A stretch of DNA of 8,909 nucleotides, taken from Deltaproteobacteria bacterium. GTDB lineage: Bacteria; Desulfobacterota; DSM-4660; Desulfatiglandales; HGW-15. Every line of letters starts with the position of its first letter. The first letter of the stretch is position 1. The position numbers and the translations under genes were made by a program. Shown one piece after another: positions 1 to 5,245 of the stretch. The notes under the pieces are model-generated. The model made no database searches. It worked only from the letters and a program-made list of their open reading frames with translations, and had not been told where the DNA came from. The stretch is taken from the NCBI GenBank assembly GCA_021737245.1, contig JAIPEI010000125.1:1-8909 (forward strand), written 5' to 3'.

Positions 1-153
1 CTTCAGGAGCTTGATCACGGTCATTTTGACCAGCTTGGCCCCGATCCAGCCGGCCACGAACACGATCAGCGCGCCGATCAGCTCCGGCAGGAACGCGGTG
101 ATCTTCGTGGCAAAGGCGTTCCAGGCGCCGGTGACAACGGTGGTGATTTCCAT
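1..153 (-). CDS. N-terminal fragment of a conserved-TM-helix / MscS-like membrane protein (runs off left edge)
   Basis: Fifty-one codons are visible, starting at the ATG at 153 and open to the window edge, so the C-terminus is missing. The start is supported by a strong SD (AAAGGAGG) on the minus strand about 6 bases upstream. The fragment has a short amphipathic start, then a hydrophobic helix (about residues 23-41, around ELIGALIVFVAGWIGAKLV) ending in a basic stretch. A proline-leucine entry, a glycine-rich helix with a GW pair and a following lysine-rich segment are typical of the first helix of the 'conserved TM helix' family (PF05552) and of small mechanosensitive-channel-like proteins. 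The inferred role is an inner-membrane channel or channel-like protein involved in osmotic adaptation. With only one helix visible, the family call is tentative; another small membrane protein is possible. Confidence 0.6.
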   Translation of the reverse strand, partial: MEITTVVTGAWNAFATKITAFLPELIGALIVFVAGWIGAKLVKMTVIKLLK

Positions 154-186
154 GGCGATCCTCCTTTCTCATCAAGGTTTGTTGAT

Positions 187-241
187 GTCTCGAGCCCCTG
201 CTCAGGGGGCCGGAAAAAAACCGCTCGCAAAGCCTCGAGAC
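187..241. repeat. Nested inverted repeats in the leader of the membrane-protein gene
   Basis: GTCTCGAG at 187-194 is the exact reverse complement of CTCGAGAC at 234-241. Immediately inside the left arm, CCCCT (195-199) pairs with AGGGG (204-208) around a 4-base loop. The structure would lie in the 5' leader of the minus-strand gene starting at 153. A run of seven A's (214-220) sits between the inner hairpin and the right outer arm. On the minus strand that run becomes T's located before the inner hairpin, so this is not an ordinary intrinsic terminator in either direction. Function unknown. Confidence 0.4.
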
Positions 242-403
242 GCGGGAGATCCGCAGGTCCCCGGCTCAAGGCCCCGATTCCCGTATCCTATCAACAGAAG
301 CGACAGGCAAGTATGGGTGAAATCCCGTATTTTCCTGCAAATCGACCCCATCCACCGGTGACCGCAGCCGGGGACCCCGGCCGACGCCGTCCGCACGTCG
401 GGC

Positions 404-432
404 TGGACAGCCACGCCGTCATCGTTCACAAT
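404..432 (+). promoter_or_regulatory. Candidate sigma70-type promoter for the thioesterase gene
   Basis: TGGACA (404-409) and CACAAT (427-432) are separated by exactly 17 bases. They match the sigma70 consensus at five of six and four of six positions. Transcription would start near 439, leaving a leader of about 70 bases before the ATG at 508. In GC-rich DNA such a pairing can arise by chance. Confidence 0.35.
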
Positions 433-507
433 TTCCTGGATCGCGGGACGGAGCCGGTCTTTTTCCGGCCCGAAGAACCAGAGGAAACCACCAGGAGGAG
501 GTCTTCA

Positions 508-972
508 ATGGAGGCGGCAATTCAGGAACGGATCCCCCACAACCACTGCTGGGGCTGCGGCAGCCTGAACCCCATGGGGCTTCAGATCAAGAGCTACTGG
601 GACGGGGATGAAACCGTGTGCACCTGGACCCCGGAGCCCCACTTCATGGCGGGCCCGACACACGTCATGAACGGGGGAATCATCGCCACCCTGCTGGACT
701 GCCATTCCCTGTGTACGGCCATGGCTGCGGCTTACCGGGCCGAGGGGAGGGCCATGGACAGCGACCCCCTGATCTGGTATGTCACGGCATCCATGAACAT
801 CCGCTATCTGAGGCCGACACCGATTGACGCGCCGGTCCGGCTGCGGGCGCGCGTGAACACAGTGGAAGGGAAAAAGACCCGCCTGACCTGCACGCTCAGC
901 TCGGGAGGAAACGCGTGCGCCACGGCCGAGGTGCTCGCCGTGCGGGTACCCGGGGAGTGGCGGGAAGAATGA
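508..972 (+). CDS. PaaI-family hotdog-fold acyl-CoA thioesterase
   Basis: A protein of 154 residues, the usual length of a single hotdog (4HBT/PaaI-type) domain. Enzymes of this family hydrolyse acyl-CoA thioesters in the cytoplasm as homo-oligomers. Near the N-terminus is the HNHCWGCG segment (11-18) followed by NPMGLQ (21-26), seen in many PaaI-like proteins whose N-terminus reads C-x-G-C-G...NP-x-G-L. The hotdog helix carries NGG (55-57) and LLDC (62-65). D64 sits where the family's catalytic acidic residue lies, and N55 replaces the more common histidine of HGG. A central beta strand, MNIRYLRPTPID (96-107), matches the family's 'v.f.rp...g' strand. The start is the ATG preceded by AGGAGGAGG at 493-501 with 6-base spacing; the frame is open further upstream but without SD or family similarity. 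The gene stands alone, so the acyl substrate cannot be inferred. Its stop lies 9 bases from the end of the convergent csaA. Confidence 0.85.
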   Translation: MEAAIQERIPHNHCWGCGSLNPMGLQIKSYWDGDETVCTWTPEPHFMAGPTHVMNGGIIATLLDCHSLCTAMAAAYRAEGRAMDSDPLIWYVTASMNIRYLRPTPIDAPVRLRARVNTVEGKKTRLTCTLSSGGNACATAEVLAVRVPGEWREE

Positions 973-984
973 CCTGTTCGGTCA
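970..984. terminator. Small inverted repeat holding both convergent stop codons
   Basis: TGACC (970-974) and GGTCA (980-984) form a perfect 5-bp stem with a 5-base loop. The left arm begins with the TGA of the thioesterase and the right arm contains the TGA of csaA on the other strand. No T-run follows on the plus strand. On the minus strand the following bases (TTCTTCC) are only moderately pyrimidine-rich. It could act as a weak bidirectional terminator or be coincidence. Confidence 0.25.
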
Positions 985-1320
985 GGCCAGGCGGGCGCCG
1001 TTCGGCACGTCCCTCTCCGGCACCGCCAGCACCACGGCCCCATCCTCCCTGTGGAAGCCGGTGAGGAGGCACTCCGACCGAATGGGCCCGATCTGCTTCG
1101 GGGGGAAGTTCACCACCCCGACGACCCGCCTGCCCGTCAATTCCTCCATGGAGTAGAGCTCCGTGACCTGCGCGCTCGTCTTGAGCACGCCGATCTCCGG
1201 CCCGAAGTCCACGCGGATCTTGTAAGCGGGCTTCCGGGCCTCGGCAAAGGGCTCCACCGACACGACGGTGCCGACCCGGATGTCCACGGCCTCGAAGGCC
1301 TCCCACGTGATCCGATTCAT
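982..1320 (-). CDS. csaA: CsaA-type tRNA-binding domain protein
   Basis: A 112-residue protein that is one OB-fold tRNA-binding domain, as in CsaA and the C-terminal domain of MetRS/the N-terminus of PheRS-beta. Diagnostic segments are VDIRVGTVVSVEPF (12-25), EARKPAYKIRVDFGPEIG (27-44), the SAQVTELY strand (49-56), GRRVVGVVNFPPKQIGP (63-79) and the C-terminal DGAVVLAVP...PNGARLA. These match the CsaA family closely over its full length. CsaA is a cytoplasmic dimer that binds tRNA; the Bacillus protein has also been described as an export-related chaperone. The precise role in other bacteria is unsettled. The start overlaps the end of the QueG-like gene by ATGA (1317-1320) and the SD is weak, pointing to translational coupling. 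CsaA next to a QueG-like protein may suggest a shared link to tRNA, but this is inference. Confidence 0.93.
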   Translation of the reverse strand: MNRITWEAFEAVDIRVGTVVSVEPFAEARKPAYKIRVDFGPEIGVLKTSAQVTELYSMEELTGRRVVGVVNFPPKQIGPIRSECLLTGFHREDGAVVLAVPERDVPNGARLA

Positions 1321-2102
1321 CTCGAGCCCCCCGCCTCGCCCTTCAAGGGAGGCTCTCCCGTGGTGCGCTTCCTGGGTGTGATTCCGAACGGGCAAACCTT
1401 GATGCAGACGCCGCAGATGGGGACCCCGACGTCCGGCATGGCGGCGAACTCCTCGGTGAGCTTCTCCCGGCACCGGTCGAAATCGAGCGCCTCGTTTCTT
1501 CCCTGGTAACGGGATGCCGTGGGCACCCCCTTGACGGCCCCGGCCGGACAGGCCTCCCGGCAGGACGCACATCCCCCGCACCGGTTGCGAATCGGCCGGT
1601 CCGCCGGGATCGGGGCGTCCGTGAGCACGGTCACGAGCCGGACGCGCGGCCCGAACTCAGGCGTCACCAGGAGCAAGCTCTTTCCCTGCCAGCCGAGCCC
1701 GGCTATGCGGGCCACGGCCTTATGGCTCAGTGCGCCGCGCCAGGAGGTCCTGTCCAGGATCTGGGAGGCCGGTACGGGCAGCGCCCAATACCCGTGATCC
1801 TGGAGGAGGGACGAGGTCTTGAGCGCGATCTCGTCCAGGAGGCGGTTGACCGTCATGTAGACGGACGCATAATGCGGGCCGGGACGATCCGTGACCGTTC
1901 CGAAAACGGCCAGGGGGACACGGACCGCAATGGAGACGGCCCGCGTGTAAGGGTCCAGGAGATCCGGGGGAATGGTCCGCTCCTCCCCGAAGGGATCCAG
2001 ATCCGCGATCCCCACCAAATCCGCTCCGAACCCGCGGATGCGCGCCTTGATGCCATCCGCTTCCAGGGTGGCGCCCGCACGCACCGGATGATCCTCCCCC
2101 AT
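1317..2102 (-). CDS. QueG-like double [4Fe-4S] cluster protein (short epoxyqueuosine reductase homologue)
   Basis: A protein of 261 residues. The C-terminal half resembles epoxyqueuosine reductase QueG and relatives: ALSHKAVARIAGLGWQGKS (124-142), LLLVTPEFGPRVRLVTVLTD (143-162), then a ferredoxin-type module with C175, C178, C181, C185, and C230, C233, C237, plus C211. This is enough for two [4Fe-4S] clusters in the arrangement of QueG. D117, just before the conserved block, sits near the position of the aspartate proposed as acid in QueG. True QueG proteins are about 310-380 residues and often carry HEAT-like repeats after the clusters; here the chain ends about 24 residues after the last cysteine. 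It may therefore be a cobalamin-dependent reductase of QueG type or a paralogue with another substrate. The start at 2102 is chosen because CTCCTT at 2111-2116 gives an AAGGAG SD with 8-base spacing; an upstream ATG at 2147 lacks one. It is first gene of an operon with csaA. Confidence 0.8.
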   Translation of the reverse strand: MGEDHPVRAGATLEADGIKARIRGFGADLVGIADLDPFGEERTIPPDLLDPYTRAVSIAVRVPLAVFGTVTDRPGPHYASVYMTVNRLLDEIALKTSSLLQDHGYWALPVPASQILDRTSWRGALSHKAVARIAGLGWQGKSLLLVTPEFGPRVRLVTVLTDAPIPADRPIRNRCGGCASCREACPAGAVKGVPTASRYQGRNEALDFDRCREKLTEEFAAMPDVGVPICGVCIKVCPFGITPRKRTTGEPPLKGEAGGSR

Positions 2103-2224
2103 CCTGTTCACTCCTTTTCCCGTGTTCGCCGTGGAGCCCTTCCGCAACGTGAAGCCGGCGGGGATCGCGGGCCATCACGGTCATGGCGAAGCGCCTCGGC
2201 CGGCCCCACGAAACGGCAACCATG

Positions 2225-2253
2225 TTGACAAGCGGGTCGCATTGCAGCATACC
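2225..2253 (+). promoter_or_regulatory. Candidate distal promoter for the glycosyltransferase gene
   Basis: A perfect TTGACA -35 box (2225-2230) is followed after 17 bases by CATACC (2248-2253), a weak -10 that keeps only the central ATA. It would give a leader of about 140 bases containing the GC hairpin at 2283-2303. The -35 is convincing; the -10 is not. Confidence 0.3.
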
Positions 2254-2282
2254 AGCTCAGGGCAAGGAAAGGAACAAGCTTT

Positions 2283-2303
2283 CGGGGGGAAGCAAAACCC
2301 CCG
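2283..2303 (+). other. GC-rich hairpin in the leader of the glycosyltransferase gene
   Basis: CGGGGG (2283-2288) pairs perfectly with CCCCCG (2298-2303) around a 9-base A-rich loop. Only GGGTTT follows, so it lacks the T-tract of a standard intrinsic terminator. It could be a leader structure of transcripts from the distal promoter, or a weak block to read-through. Confidence 0.35.
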
Positions 2304-2355
2304 CGGGTTTACGCCTCAAAAGCAGAGCTCATGCACGGCAAAGCAGTCCGGGATG

Positions 2356-2364
2356 TGGTACTAT
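2356..2364 (+). promoter_or_regulatory. Candidate extended -10 promoter for the glycosyltransferase gene
   Basis: TGG followed by TACTAT (2359-2364) fits the extended -10 pattern TGn-TATAAT with four of six -10 matches. No good -35 lies 16-18 bases upstream, as is common for extended -10 promoters. Transcription would start near 2371, about 30 bases before the start codon. Confidence 0.4.
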
Positions 2365-2400
2365 GGATTTTTCGGCAAGCTCCCACGGAAGGAGAGGCCC

Positions 2401-3669
2401 ATGCAGTACGACACTGCGCTTCGCGGATACACCTCCAAGCGGATCGAGGAGATCGAGTCCGCGGACATCCTCGTAGGTATCCCCTGCTACAACAATGAGA
2501 AGACCATCGCCCACGTCGTCCAGATGGTCACCCACGGCCTGCACAAGCACTACAAGGACAGACGCTGCGTCATCCTCGTGGCCGACGGGGGATCCACGGA
2601 CGACAGCCGGGAAGCGGCAAGGGAGTTCGAGATCAAGCCCTGGCAGGAGAAGGTCATCTCGATCTACCGCGGCCCGGGAGGCAAGGGCACTGCCCTTCGA
2701 AGCGTGTTCGAGGCGGCGTATCGGCTGCGGGTCCAGGCCTGCGCCGTTGTGGACTCCGATCTGCGCAGCATCACCCCCGACTGGATCCGCTACCTCATGG
2801 AGCCGGTCCTGGAGAGAGGGTACCAGTTCGTCGCCCCGGTCTACGTCCGGCACAAGTACGACGGAACCATCACCAACAACATCGTCTACAACCTGACCCG
2901 GGCACTGTACGGCAAGCGGATCCGCCAACCCATCGGCGGAGACTTCGCCATCACCCGGGACGTGGCCAAGTTCTACATCGACCAGGACGTCTGGACCACG
3001 GAGGTGGCGCGCTTCGGAATCGACATCTGGATGACCACGAACGCCATCACCCAGGACTTTCGCATCTGCCAGTCCAACCTGGGGGTGAAGATCCACGACG
3101 CCAAGGACCCGGGCCAGCACCTGGGGCCCATGTTCCGGCAGGTGGTCTGGACGGTCTTCAGCCTAATGGAGCGGTACGAGACCCACTGGAAGGGGATTCG
3201 AGGCAGCGAGCCCCTGGAGACCTTCGGGTACGAAGGGTCCGCCGAACCCGAGCCGGTTTCCGTCAACCTGGAAGGCCTGATCCAGCTGTTTCGGACGGGC
3301 TACCAGCAGTTCTCCTCCCTGTGGAGGGAGATCTTCTGTCCCGACTGCTTCAGCCGTATCGAGAGCTGCGCCCGCATGAAGAGCGAAGCCTTCCACCTGC
3401 CCACGGACGTCTGGGTCCAGATCCTCTACGAGCTGGCCGCCACGTTCCACTCATGGACGGTCAACCGCGACCAGCTCGTAGACCTGGTCACGCCCCTTTA
3501 CTACGCCCGCGTGGCCACCTTCGTCCGGCAGACATGGGAGATGTCCTCCCTGGAGGCCGAAATCCTGGTGGAAGAGCAGGCCCTGCGCTTCGAGGAGCAG
3601 AAGGACGAGCTGGTCCGCATCTGGGAGGAGAAGTCCAGGGAGCAGGCCCTGAAGGACCAGGCTTCCTGA
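2401..3669 (+). CDS. GT81/GpgS-like family glycosyltransferase with C-terminal helical extension
   Basis: A 422-residue protein. Residues 21-250 form a GT-A fold like that of glucosyl-3-phosphoglycerate synthase (GpgS, GT81) and mannosylglycerate synthase. Features are the nucleotide-binding start ILVGIPCYNNEKTI (23-36), DGGSTDDS (62-69), the GGKGTALR loop (93-100), the metal-binding DSD (118-120) followed by ITPDW, QPIGGDFAITRD (176-187), and GIDIW (206-210). NLGVKIHDAKDPGQHLGPMF (226-245) corresponds to the GpgS segment that provides the metal-binding histidine, here probably H232. Such enzymes transfer a sugar from a nucleotide sugar with retention, typically to glycerate or 3-phosphoglycerate, making compatible solutes or glycolipid/polysaccharide precursors. 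Residues about 270-422 are an extra helical region ending in a charged probable coiled coil (about 382-418). No signal peptide or membrane helix is evident. The start has AAGGAG at 2389-2394 with 6-base spacing. No GpgP-type phosphatase lies nearby, so the product is uncertain. Confidence 0.82.
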   Translation: MQYDTALRGYTSKRIEEIESADILVGIPCYNNEKTIAHVVQMVTHGLHKHYKDRRCVILVADGGSTDDSREAAREFEIKPWQEKVISIYRGPGGKGTALRSVFEAAYRLRVQACAVVDSDLRSITPDWIRYLMEPVLERGYQFVAPVYVRHKYDGTITNNIVYNLTRALYGKRIRQPIGGDFAITRDVAKFYIDQDVWTTEVARFGIDIWMTTNAITQDFRICQSNLGVKIHDAKDPGQHLGPMFRQVVWTVFSLMERYETHWKGIRGSEPLETFGYEGSAEPEPVSVNLEGLIQLFRTGYQQFSSLWREIFCPDCFSRIESCARMKSEAFHLPTDVWVQILYELAATFHSWTVNRDQLVDLVTPLYYARVATFVRQTWEMSSLEAEILVEEQALRFEEQKDELVRIWEEKSREQALKDQAS

Positions 3670-3673
3670 TCCT
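3653..3673 (+). terminator. Stem-loop over the glycosyltransferase stop codon
   Basis: AGGA-C-CAGG (3653-3661) pairs with CCTG-A-TCCT (3665-3673) around a 3-base loop, giving two 4-bp stems separated by one mismatch. The TGA stop (3667-3669) lies in the right arm. There is no T-run downstream, so an ordinary intrinsic terminator is unlikely. It may stabilise the 3' end between the convergent glycosyltransferase and HU genes. Confidence 0.25.
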
Positions 3674-3690
3674 CCTGTAGCGAACCCCCC

Positions 3691-3969
3691 TCATCCTTCA
3701 TCGTTCACCGCCTGTTTCAGGGCGTCGCCGGGAACGAACCTGGGGACGCGCTTGGCCTCGACCTCGATCTCCTCACCGGTTCTCGGATTCCGCGCTTTCC
3801 GGGCGGCCCGCTGCTCCGCAGTGAAAGACCCGAATCCCGACACGCTCACCCGCTCTCCCCGTTCGAGCGCCCCTTGAATCGTCTTCAGGATGCAGTCCAC
3901 CACGTCTCCTGCCGTCTGCCTGGACGAAACGATTTCAGCCACTTCCTTGATCAAATCAGCCTTGTTCAT
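3691..3969 (-). CDS. hup: HU/IHF-family DNA-binding protein
   Basis: A 92-residue protein with the full HU fold: N-terminal helices MNKADLIKEVAEIV (1-14), the second helix around VVDCILKTIQGALERGE, the signature GFGSFTAEQRAARKARNP (46-63) and the DNA-binding arm RNPRTGEEIEV (61-71) with its P63, followed by the C-terminal helix PGDALKQAVN. HU dimers bind and bend DNA in the nucleoid with low sequence specificity. Length and sequence look like HU rather than IHF alpha or beta, but a paralogue is possible; the symbol is generic. The ATG has GGGAGG at 3975-3980 upstream, enclosed in a small hairpin. It is a single-gene unit, convergent with the glycosyltransferase. Confidence 0.93.
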   Translation of the reverse strand: MNKADLIKEVAEIVSSRQTAGDVVDCILKTIQGALERGERVSVSGFGSFTAEQRAARKARNPRTGEEIEVEAKRVPRFVPGDALKQAVNDEG

Positions 3970-3982
3970 CAGGGCCTCCCTG
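3970..3982 (-). promoter_or_regulatory. Hairpin enclosing the Shine-Dalgarno of the HU gene
   Basis: On the minus strand the 13 bases directly before the ATG read CAGGG-AGG-CCCTG: a perfect 5-bp stem with the middle AGG of the SD in a 3-base loop. The SD tract GGGAGG is thus partly paired, and the stem abuts the start codon. This could modulate ribosome access, for example by temperature or by a bound protein; HU genes are often tightly regulated. The role is inference. Confidence 0.35.
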
Positions 3983-4336
3983 TTCCTCGATGTGGTTCTC
4001 CAATTTCCTTACGCCCGTCCCCTTCCACCCGCTTTTCCATGCTCTTGTGCAGGCAAGCGACACATGCCCATGCACAGGTTCTCAGGTTTTCGGGAAAAGT
4101 CAACGCGGATTCTGCCCACGCCGCGATGCCGCCATCTGGACCGGACTGTTTGAGAAGCGTTTTCCCCAAAGAAAATATCGCTCTGCTCATCGGGCCGGCC
4201 CCTGGGAATGGTCGATTTGCAGTTGACACGGCCGGGCGAAATGCCGGATGCTTTTCCTGCATTCCCCGGAGATCCCGGCGCATCGCCCTGTAGGATAGAA
4301 ACCGTCTCCACCAGCCCTGCGGAAAAGGCAGGATTC
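3983..4336. other. Non-coding stretch between the HU and YitT-like genes (divergent)
   Basis: About 354 bases with no convincing gene; the open frames lack SD sequences and family similarity. Two short inverted repeats share the arms TTTTC and GAAAA: TTTTC-GG-GAAAA (4087-4098) and TTTTC-CCCAAA-GAAAA (4160-4175). The first abuts TTGACT on the minus strand (4098-4103), a possible -35 for the HU gene, but the base run 17 bases beyond (AACCTG) is a poor -10. The plus-strand candidate promoter for the YitT-like gene is listed separately. Confidence 0.5.
4223..4252 (+). promoter_or_regulatory. Candidate promoter for the YitT-like gene
   Basis: A perfect TTGACA (4223-4228) is followed after 18 bases by GATGCT (4247-4252), matching the -10 consensus at three of six positions. 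Transcription would begin near 4259, giving a leader of about 78 bases. The spacer contains a small GC hairpin (around 4232-4247). The -35 is good and the -10 weak. A further TAGGAT at 4291-4296 could be an alternative -10 but lacks a -35. Confidence 0.35.
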
Positions 4337-5245
4337 ATGGCGCACCCGAAAAAGACCGCAGACATCAAGCCGCGCTCCTCGGAAGAGCCCCTGTCCCGGA
4401 AAACATCCCGCGCCGTCAAGAACCTCGGCCTCATCTTTCTGGGGAGTCTGGTTTTTGCCGTGGGCCTCCAGGGCCTGGTAATTCCACACGGCTTCCTCAG
4501 CGGCGGAGTGGTGGGCGTGGCCCTCATCGTACAGTACCTGATGCCCGTCCTGACCATGGGGCCGGTCTACTTCGTCCTGAACCTTCCCCTGCTTCTCCTG
4601 GGGTGGTTCACGGTGAGCCGCAGGTTCATGGTGTACAGCATCGCCGGCATGGCCCTGTTCTCCCTGGCCTGCACCCTGGTCCAGCTCCCGCCGTTCGACA
4701 TCCAGGACCCCATTCTGGCGACCCTCCTGGCCGGGGTCATCTGCGGGGCCGGAAGCGGCCTGATCCTCCGTTCCCTGGGGTCGGCCGGGGGCCTGGACAT
4801 CCTGGCGGTCTACCTGAACCGGCGTTTCGGGCTGCGGCTCGGCACGGTGTTCTTCGGCGCCAACGCGCTGGTGCTGATCGCCGGCGCCTACCTCTACGAC
4901 CTGGAGAAGGCGCTCTACTCCATCATCTTCGTCTACACGAGCGGAGCCGTGCTCGACGCCGTCCTGGCCGGCTTCAATCGCCGCAAGCTGGTGTACGTGA
5001 TTTCGGACCGGTCCCAGGAGATCGCGGACCGGATCATGAAGCGGGTCAACCGGGGGGTCACCCTGCTCCAGGGACGGGGGGCCTTTTCCGGCAGGGACAA
5101 GGAGGTCATCCTCACCATCACCACCATGACCGAGCTGCCTCAGCTCAAGGAGCTCATCTTCGCCATCGACCCGGGCGCGTTCGTGGTGGTGAACGACACC
5201 CTGGAGGTGCTCGGGAACCGCCACGGCCGCTTGAAGGTATACTAG
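4337..5245 (+). CDS. YitT-family membrane protein (YitT_membrane + DUF2179)
   Basis: A 302-residue inner-membrane protein of the usual family length. After a charged N-terminal tail (1-27) come about five to six membrane segments (roughly 29-49, 55-70, 76-92, 98-116, 127-146, 167-186, some short). They carry the family's PHGFLSGGVVGVA (50-62) and GSAGGLDILA (148-157) motifs. A soluble C-terminal DUF2179 domain (about 215-298) follows, with RGVTLLQGRGAFSG (239-252), DKEVILTI (254-261) and DPGAFVVVNDTLEVLG (278-293). The biochemical role of YitT proteins is not established; a transport role is often assumed. The start is the ATG preceded by AGGCAGGA with a 4-base gap; the frame is open to 4208 but the upstream part has no family similarity. 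The TAG stop overlaps the stop of the convergent transporter gene. Confidence 0.9.
   Translation: MAHPKKTADIKPRSSEEPLSRKTSRAVKNLGLIFLGSLVFAVGLQGLVIPHGFLSGGVVGVALIVQYLMPVLTMGPVYFVLNLPLLLLGWFTVSRRFMVYSIAGMALFSLACTLVQLPPFDIQDPILATLLAGVICGAGSGLILRSLGSAGGLDILAVYLNRRFGLRLGTVFFGANALVLIAGAYLYDLEKALYSIIFVYTSGAVLDAVLAGFNRRKLVYVISDRSQEIADRIMKRVNRGVTLLQGRGAFSGRDKEVILTITTMTELPQLKELIFAIDPGAFVVVNDTLEVLGNRHGRLKVY

Larger units (their letters stand above)
154..507. other. Non-coding stretch between two divergent genes
   Basis: These 354 bases separate the minus-strand membrane protein gene from the plus-strand thioesterase. The frames open here have no SD and read as arginine/proline-rich translations typical of high-GC non-coding DNA, so I call no gene. 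It holds a nested inverted repeat at 187-241, a candidate plus-strand promoter at 404-432, and the SD tracts of both flanking genes. I could not identify a convincing promoter for the minus-strand gene. Confidence 0.7.
2103..2400. other. Divergent promoter region between the queG-like operon and the glycosyltransferase
   Basis: These 298 bases separate two divergent starts. The plus frame of the glycosyltransferase stays open through most of it, but the translation before 2401 has no family similarity. On the plus strand there are two promoter candidates and a GC hairpin, listed separately. On the minus strand TGGTATGCT (2246-2254) resembles an extended -10 and could serve the queG-like gene with a leader of about 135 bases; its -35 is poor. 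It overlaps the plus-strand candidate at 2225-2253, so the two directions could interfere if both are used. Confidence 0.5.

Noticed and set aside
194..220. Intrinsic terminator (GC hairpin next to seven A's)
   Set aside because: On the plus strand the hairpin is followed by A's; on the minus strand the T's come before the hairpin. Neither orientation makes a terminator.
313..507. N-terminal extension of the thioesterase frame
   Set aside because: The family begins near the ATG at 508, which has a strong SD; the extension has none and no similarity.
1317..2102. Reductive dehalogenase-type catalytic subunit
   Set aside because: It shares double clusters and general layout with that superfamily but lacks a TAT signal, is far too short, and its conserved block is QueG-like.
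2103..2147. Earlier start at 2147 for the QueG-like protein
   Set aside because: The ATG at 2102 has an AAGGAG SD 8 bases upstream, which lies inside the would-be extension.
2283..2310. Intrinsic terminator in the leader of the glycosyltransferase
   Set aside because: The 6-bp GC stem is followed by only three T's, and no upstream plus-strand gene ends here; kept only as a leader hairpin.
2122..2400. N-terminal extension of the glycosyltransferase frame
   Set aside because: The ATG at 2401 has AAGGAG at proper spacing, and the 93-residue extension shows no GT features.
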